Shown: positions 63,224-64,000 of the stretch, piece after piece | Layout of the letters: every line of letters starts with the position of its first letter | Numbering within the stretch: position 1 is the stretch's first letter | Notes under the pieces: model-generated | Databases searched by the model: none | Seen by the model: the letters and a program-made list of their open reading frames with translations, nothing else | Told to the model about the DNA's origin: nothing | Position numbers and translations under genes: made by a program | Origin: Prolixibacteraceae bacterium | GTDB lineage: Bacteria > Bacteroidota > Bacteroidia > Bacteroidales > Prolixibacteraceae | NCBI GenBank assembly: GCA_023229575.1 | Contig: JALNYZ010000001.1 | Location: 186,001 to 250,000, forward strand | Direction: 5' to 3' | DNA length: 64,000 nucleotides

Positions 63224-63407
63224 GATAGTTTTTGTGTTGGTTTGATTGGTTATTTGTTGCCATAAAATTACTTATAAAACTACTGAAAATTCCTGCTCCT
63301 GTTTCTAACACATAGATTCTAATGACCATTCAGTTCCAAATTCTTTTTTTACTAAATTTACAATTCCGAATCAATCAACTATTATCAACTATTCAACATT
63401 TAAAATC

Positions 63408-64000
63408 ATGAAAAAGAGAGGTACTGTCCATTTGGGAATAAACATGGAGTTTGTGCGCCACCACGATATGTCCTTTGCCAATGGGGTTGCCAAAGCTGCT
63501 GAAATTGGATACGAATATATTGAGCCCATGGTTCACCTGGGCAGGGAACTGCTTAGCGAAGCTGGCTATTTTCATTCCGTATCACTTTTTGACGACCCAT
63601 TGTGGGTGAAACAGCTTTGCGCAAGCCATGGGGTTAAACTTTCCGGATTATCTTCCCATACCCCATTGTGCAAACCGGAGATCAGTGTCGAATACCTGAA
63701 AATGGCGATCCGGTGGGCCTCCCACGCAGGTGCGCCGGTCGTGAATACAGATGAAGGTCCCAAACCCTTCTGGACCACCAAAGAACAGGATTACCAGTTG
63801 ATGACCTATACCCTGACAGAAGCTTCTATGGTGGCCGAACGCCATGGTATCCTGATCGGACTGGAGCCTCATCAGCAATACAGCAAGACACCGGATGGCC
63901 TCGACAGTATTCATGATTTGGTTAACTCATCGGCCATCGGGATCAATTTTGATACCGGAAACAGCTATCTGGCAGGAGGATCGGATATGTATGAATGGCT
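63408..64000 (+). CDS. sugar phosphate isomerase/epimerase-like TIM-barrel protein, C-terminus outside window
   Basis: 197 codons are visible to the right edge, starting at the ATG at 63408, which begins MKKRGTVHLGINMEFVRHHD without a signal peptide. AAEIGYEYIEPMVHLGREL, SGLSSHTPLCKPEISVEYL, ASHAGAPVVNTDEGPKP, AERHGILIGLEPHQQYSKTP and IGINFDTGNSYLAGG are the strand ends of an AP-endonuclease-2/xylose-isomerase-like barrel; Glu in GLEPH and Asp in NFDTGN are likely metal ligands. Expected: cytoplasmic isomerisation or epimerisation of a sugar or inositol compound. The substrate is not determined. Confidence 0.82.
   Translation, partial: MKKRGTVHLGINMEFVRHHDMSFANGVAKAAEIGYEYIEPMVHLGRELLSEAGYFHSVSLFDDPLWVKQLCASHGVKLSGLSSHTPLCKPEISVEYLKMAIRWASHAGAPVVNTDEGPKPFWTTKEQDYQLMTYTLTEASMVAERHGILIGLEPHQQYSKTPDGLDSIHDLVNSSAIGINFDTGNSYLAGGSDMYEW

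Noticed and set aside
63572..63914. Minus-strand frames opposite the isomerase gene
   Set aside because: The plus-strand barrel gene explains the sequence and these frames show no recognisable domain.

Overview
The window looks like a chromosomal segment of a Bacteroidetes (Bacteroidota) polysaccharide degrader, probably a Bacteroidales/Prolixibacteraceae-type bacterium; the species cannot be told from the sequence. The evidence is three SusC/SusD pairs with STN-domain SusC proteins, three ECF sigma/FecR anti-sigma pairs, TAnnTTTG-type -7 promoter elements, many secreted enzymes with Sec or lipoprotein signals, and an S46 dipeptidyl-peptidase.

From about 54.3 kb down to base 1 every gene lies on the minus strand, as three successive polysaccharide-utilization-type loci (PULs). 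PUL 3 (54273 to 35732): ECF sigma, FecR, SusC, SusD, sulfatase, metallophosphoesterase, sodium:solute symporter, FAD-dependent oxidoreductase, a large secreted protein of unknown family, a URO-D-like protein, and an esterase broken by an amber codon. PUL 2 (35650 to about 16000): ECF sigma, then two AAA/DUF4143 ATPases lodged between it and its FecR, then FecR, SusC, SusD, a ceramidase-like protein, a DUF4838 protein, a beta-helix protein, a nucleoside hydrolase, a second ceramidase-like protein, a GH51 arabinofuranosidase and a truncated CE7 esterase. PUL 1 (15915 to beyond base 1): sigma, FecR, SusC, SusD, a third ceramidase-like protein, a TIM-barrel hydrolase, remnants of two genes, an intact CE7 acetyl esterase, a GH36 alpha-galactosidase-like enzyme and a GH116/DUF608 protein running off the edge. 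In each locus SusC would import glycan pieces captured by SusD after cleavage by the exported enzymes, and contact from SusC through its STN domain would pass through FecR to the ECF sigma factor.

The most striking pattern is shared by all three PULs. The short gap between fecR and susC holds a rho-independent terminator pointing on the PLUS strand, opposite to every gene for tens of kilobases. A TAnnTTTG-like -7 element lies on the same strand exactly over the susC start codon. Each locus could therefore make an antisense RNA of about 75-95 nt against the susC leader, like the DonS-type PUL repressor RNAs of Bacteroides. A second shared pattern is a long hairpin just after every susD.

From 54.6 kb onward the genes are mostly on the plus strand: a tripartite efflux operon (two HlyD-type adaptors, a MacB/FtsX permease without its ATPase, a TolC-type outer-membrane protein), an S46 dipeptidyl-peptidase, a small membrane protein (minus strand) and the start of a TIM-barrel sugar isomerase/epimerase that runs off the right edge. 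I saw no rRNA, tRNA, CRISPR array, transposase or phage genes.
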